In this document: positions 62,085-64,000 of the stretch, in pieces
Layout of the letters: every line of letters begins with the position of its first letter
How positions within the stretch are numbered: position 1 is the first letter of the stretch
Source of the DNA: Flavobacterium zhairuonense
GTDB lineage: Bacteria; Bacteroidota; Bacteroidia; Flavobacteriales; Flavobacteriaceae
Direction: 5' to 3'
NCBI RefSeq assembly: GCF_004352915.1
Contig: NZ_SJSY01000072.1
Location: forward strand, 186,001 to 250,000
DNA length: 64,000 bases
Position numbers and translations under genes: made by a program
The notes under the pieces: generated by a model
Told to the model about the DNA's origin: nothing
Database searches by the model: none
The model's input: only the letters and a program-made list of their open reading frames with translations

Positions 62085-63920
62085 ATGAAACATCTATTTT
62101 TCAGAATACTATTGCTTTTTGTAATAACATCTGGATTTTCGCAGAATGCAGAAAAAAAGGAAATTATAAAATTTGTACAACTTACAGACTTGCACGTTTC
62201 TGTGGGAAATGACAATGATTTTTTGTTGCAAAACATCGTAAAAGAAATCAATAACTCGGACAATGAATTTGTAGTCGTAACGGGAGATTTAACCAATCGT
62301 GGAGCCGATGATGAATTGAAACAGGTTCATGCAATTCTTTCAAAATTGACAAAGCCATATTATGTTATTTCAGGCAATCACGAAACAAACTGGAGTGAAA
62401 GCGCGGGACTTACTTATAAAAAGATATTTGGAGAAGATCGCTTTGTATTTTCAAAAGGAGATTATCTTTTCATCGGATATCCGTGCGGACCATACATGAA
62501 AATGGGCGATGGTTTTGTAAAACACGAAGATGTACTTTGGTTAGATAAAACTTTGAAAGATAGTCTGAAAGGAAATAATAAAAAAGTGCTCAATTTTGCT
62601 CATTATCCAATGGACAATAGTGTGAGCAATTATAAAGAAGTGCTTTCTGTTTTGCAAAAATATCCAACTGTTGCCAGTTTTTGTGGTCACGGACATACTT
62701 TGAGGAAATATGATTTTTCTGGTTTGAGTGGCTTAATGGGAACCTCTATAACTTCGCTGGATGGCAAAACTCAAAGTTATAACGAATTGATCATCAGTAA
62801 TGACAGCATCAGTATTTATCAAAAAGAAATAGATAAACCTGGTGTTTTCAAATTTTCTGTTCCAACAAAACCATCAAAAATTGAAATTCCGAAAGATGAT
62901 GCGCCAGCAATTGCTCCTTTTTTGAAAGATGACGCTTCGATTTACAGCCTTCCTTCTTTTGATAAAAAGAATTTTTATTTTGCCAATTCACTTGGTGAAA
63001 TACAATCCGTAAATTTGAAAGACAAAAAAATAAATTGGAAAACAAAAACAGGAAACGCTATTTATTTTTCGCCAATAACTGTAAAAAATAATCTCGTAAT
63101 TGGAACCATAGAAGGAAATCTTTTAGGATTTGATTCGCAATCAGGAAAACAAAAATGGAATATTTCTGTTGGTGGCGTTTTAGTAGGTTCTCCAATTTCT
63201 GAAAACAACAAGATTTATACAGCAAGTTCGACTTCATTTATTTGTGCTGATGCTTTGACCGGCAAGGTAATTTGGAAAAAAGAAATGCCACAATCGTATT
63301 CTCAAGGAACGCCTTTGATTCAGGGAGATAAAATCATTTTTGGGGTTTGGGATACTTATGTGTATTGTTTAAATAAAAATACCGGGGAGTTAATCTGGAA
63401 ATGGAATAATGGCAATGACAAACAAATTTTATATTCGGCTGGAAATGTAAATATGGTTTCAACAAAAAGCCGACTTTATTTTGTAACGCCACAACGTTTT
63501 TTGACCATTTTGGATATTGAAACAGGAAAAACGCTTTTAAGAACTTCGAAGTGGAAAATTAGAGAATCGATGGGGAAAAGTCAGGACGGAAAATGGTTTT
63601 ATGGCAAAACAATGGATGGATTGCTTTTAAGAGTACCACTTTCTGATGATCTTGAATTGACAGAAGAAAATGTGGAGAAACAAAGTAAAGTTTTGGATTT
63701 GAAACTAGGATATGAACACAATCCAGCGGGAATTTTAGAAAAAGACAACAAGATCTATATCGGAAGCCGAAAAGGAGAAGTTATATTAGTCGATGCAGAA
63801 AAATTTGAAATCATAAAGCAATTAACCTTAGGAAGTTCAAGTGTAAATGGTTTTACAATTGATGCCCAAGGCAGAGTTTGGACTTCTCTTATTGAAGGCG
63901 GCATTTATTTGCTGAATTAA
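62085..63920 (+). CDS. Metallophosphoesterase fused to PQQ-like beta-propeller
   Basis: A 611-residue exported protein (signal 'MKHLFFRILLLFVITSGFSQ'). Residues about 27-240 are a calcineurin-type phosphoesterase: 'VQLTDLHVSVGND' (Asp35, His37), 'VVTGDLTNRGAD', 'ISGNHETNW', 'LNFAHYP' and 'FCGHGHTLRK'. From about residue 290 it has PQQ/WD-like propeller repeats ('GKQKWNISVGGVLVGSP', 'GKVIWKKEMPQ', 'GELIWKWNNG'). The propeller lacks obvious PQQ ligands and may bind substrate or protein. The phosphoester substrate is unknown. Its link to the MurNAc locus is only positional. Confidence 0.9.
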   Translation: MKHLFFRILLLFVITSGFSQNAEKKEIIKFVQLTDLHVSVGNDNDFLLQNIVKEINNSDNEFVVVTGDLTNRGADDELKQVHAILSKLTKPYYVISGNHETNWSESAGLTYKKIFGEDRFVFSKGDYLFIGYPCGPYMKMGDGFVKHEDVLWLDKTLKDSLKGNNKKVLNFAHYPMDNSVSNYKEVLSVLQKYPTVASFCGHGHTLRKYDFSGLSGLMGTSITSLDGKTQSYNELIISNDSISIYQKEIDKPGVFKFSVPTKPSKIEIPKDDAPAIAPFLKDDASIYSLPSFDKKNFYFANSLGEIQSVNLKDKKINWKTKTGNAIYFSPITVKNNLVIGTIEGNLLGFDSQSGKQKWNISVGGVLVGSPISENNKIYTASSTSFICADALTGKVIWKKEMPQSYSQGTPLIQGDKIIFGVWDTYVYCLNKNTGELIWKWNNGNDKQILYSAGNVNMVSTKSRLYFVTPQRFLTILDIETGKTLLRTSKWKIRESMGKSQDGKWFYGKTMDGLLLRVPLSDDLELTEENVEKQSKVLDLKLGYEHNPAGILEKDNKIYIGSRKGEVILVDAEKFEIIKQLTLGSSSVNGFTIDAQGRVWTSLIEGGIYLLN

Positions 63921-63933
63921 TTTATAAAGATTT

Positions 63934-64000
63934 TTTGCCACAAATTGCACAAATTTTCACAAATAAATCTGCTATATCGGTGGGAGAAAATAGCCACAGA
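63934..64000. repeat. Left part of a 'tttgccac' composite repeat, cut by the window edge
   Basis: 'tttgccacaaattgcacaaa' and onward repeat the outer-arm pattern of 12822-12853. The last nine bases, 'agccacaga', match the start of the inner arm at 12866. The order and rough spacing match the element at 12822-13082, so the rest should lie to the right of the window. Confidence 0.7.

Overview
ORGANISM. The window looks like the chromosome of a Flavobacterium species (Bacteroidota, F. johnsoniae-like). It is AT-rich, carries a gldK-gldL-gldM-gldN-gldO gliding/type IX secretion block, a SusC/SusD pair, many lipoproteins, and repeated upstream boxes of the Bacteroidota -7 type TAnnTTTG. I saw no rRNA, tRNA, CRISPR array, integrase or insertion sequence. 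LAYOUT. (1) 1-4.2 kb: a divergent pair of small regulator-like genes, a small unknown protein, an astacin-like secreted zinc protease and a predicted outer-membrane barrel protein. (2) 4.5-12.8 kb: a SulP anion transporter, a secreted protein made of six near-identical 68/69-residue repeats, an MG2/TonB-plug protein and an ENPP-type phosphodiesterase. (3) 13.1-21 kb, minus strand: a housekeeping block in the transcribed order miaB, a GxxExxY nuclease-fold gene, a sigma-54 activator, lptE, a TPR protein, secG, a terminator, then groES-groEL. (4) 21.6-31.5 kb, plus strand: topA, an arginase-fold protein that has lost its metal ligands, then gldKLMN and the gldN paralogue gldO. (5) 31.5-43.2 kb: scattered genes including an FAD oxidoreductase, an ABC-F protein, a divergent APP1 phosphatase/diacylglycerol kinase pair, a FemAB-like protein, an LRR protein, an acyltransferase and a ThuA protein. 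(6) 43.4-64 kb: a large locus that reads as a peptidoglycan/N-acetylmuramic acid (MurNAc) utilisation system. HOW THE LAST LOCUS WORKS (inference from families). SusC/SusD bring wall fragments through the outer membrane. NamZ (DUF1343) and a lipoprotein fusing NagZ-type GH3 to an AmiE-type serine hydrolase trim them. A sodium:solute symporter imports the sugar. MurQ splits MurNAc-6-phosphate into GlcNAc-6-phosphate and D-lactate. A FAD/Fe-S D-lactate dehydrogenase, on the far side of a DeoR regulator, would burn the lactate. A 23-nt sequence matching at 21 positions lies before both susC and the dehydrogenase gene, which suggests one regulon. No MurNAc kinase is visible. THE LEAST EXPLAINED STRUCTURE is in the intergenic DNA. 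Several spacers hold nested inverted repeats built from short modules of about 9-10 nt (cacgaatt, cacagatt, cgcaaag, tttcaagtttcagg and others). One GxxExxY PD-(D/E)XK gene is bracketed to within 4-5 nt of its start and stop by inverted copies of one such module family. The same composite element recurs at 12822-13082 and begins again at the right edge of the window. I propose this repeat/nuclease association as the main candidate for an undescribed system. All functions come from reading the sequence; no database search was run.
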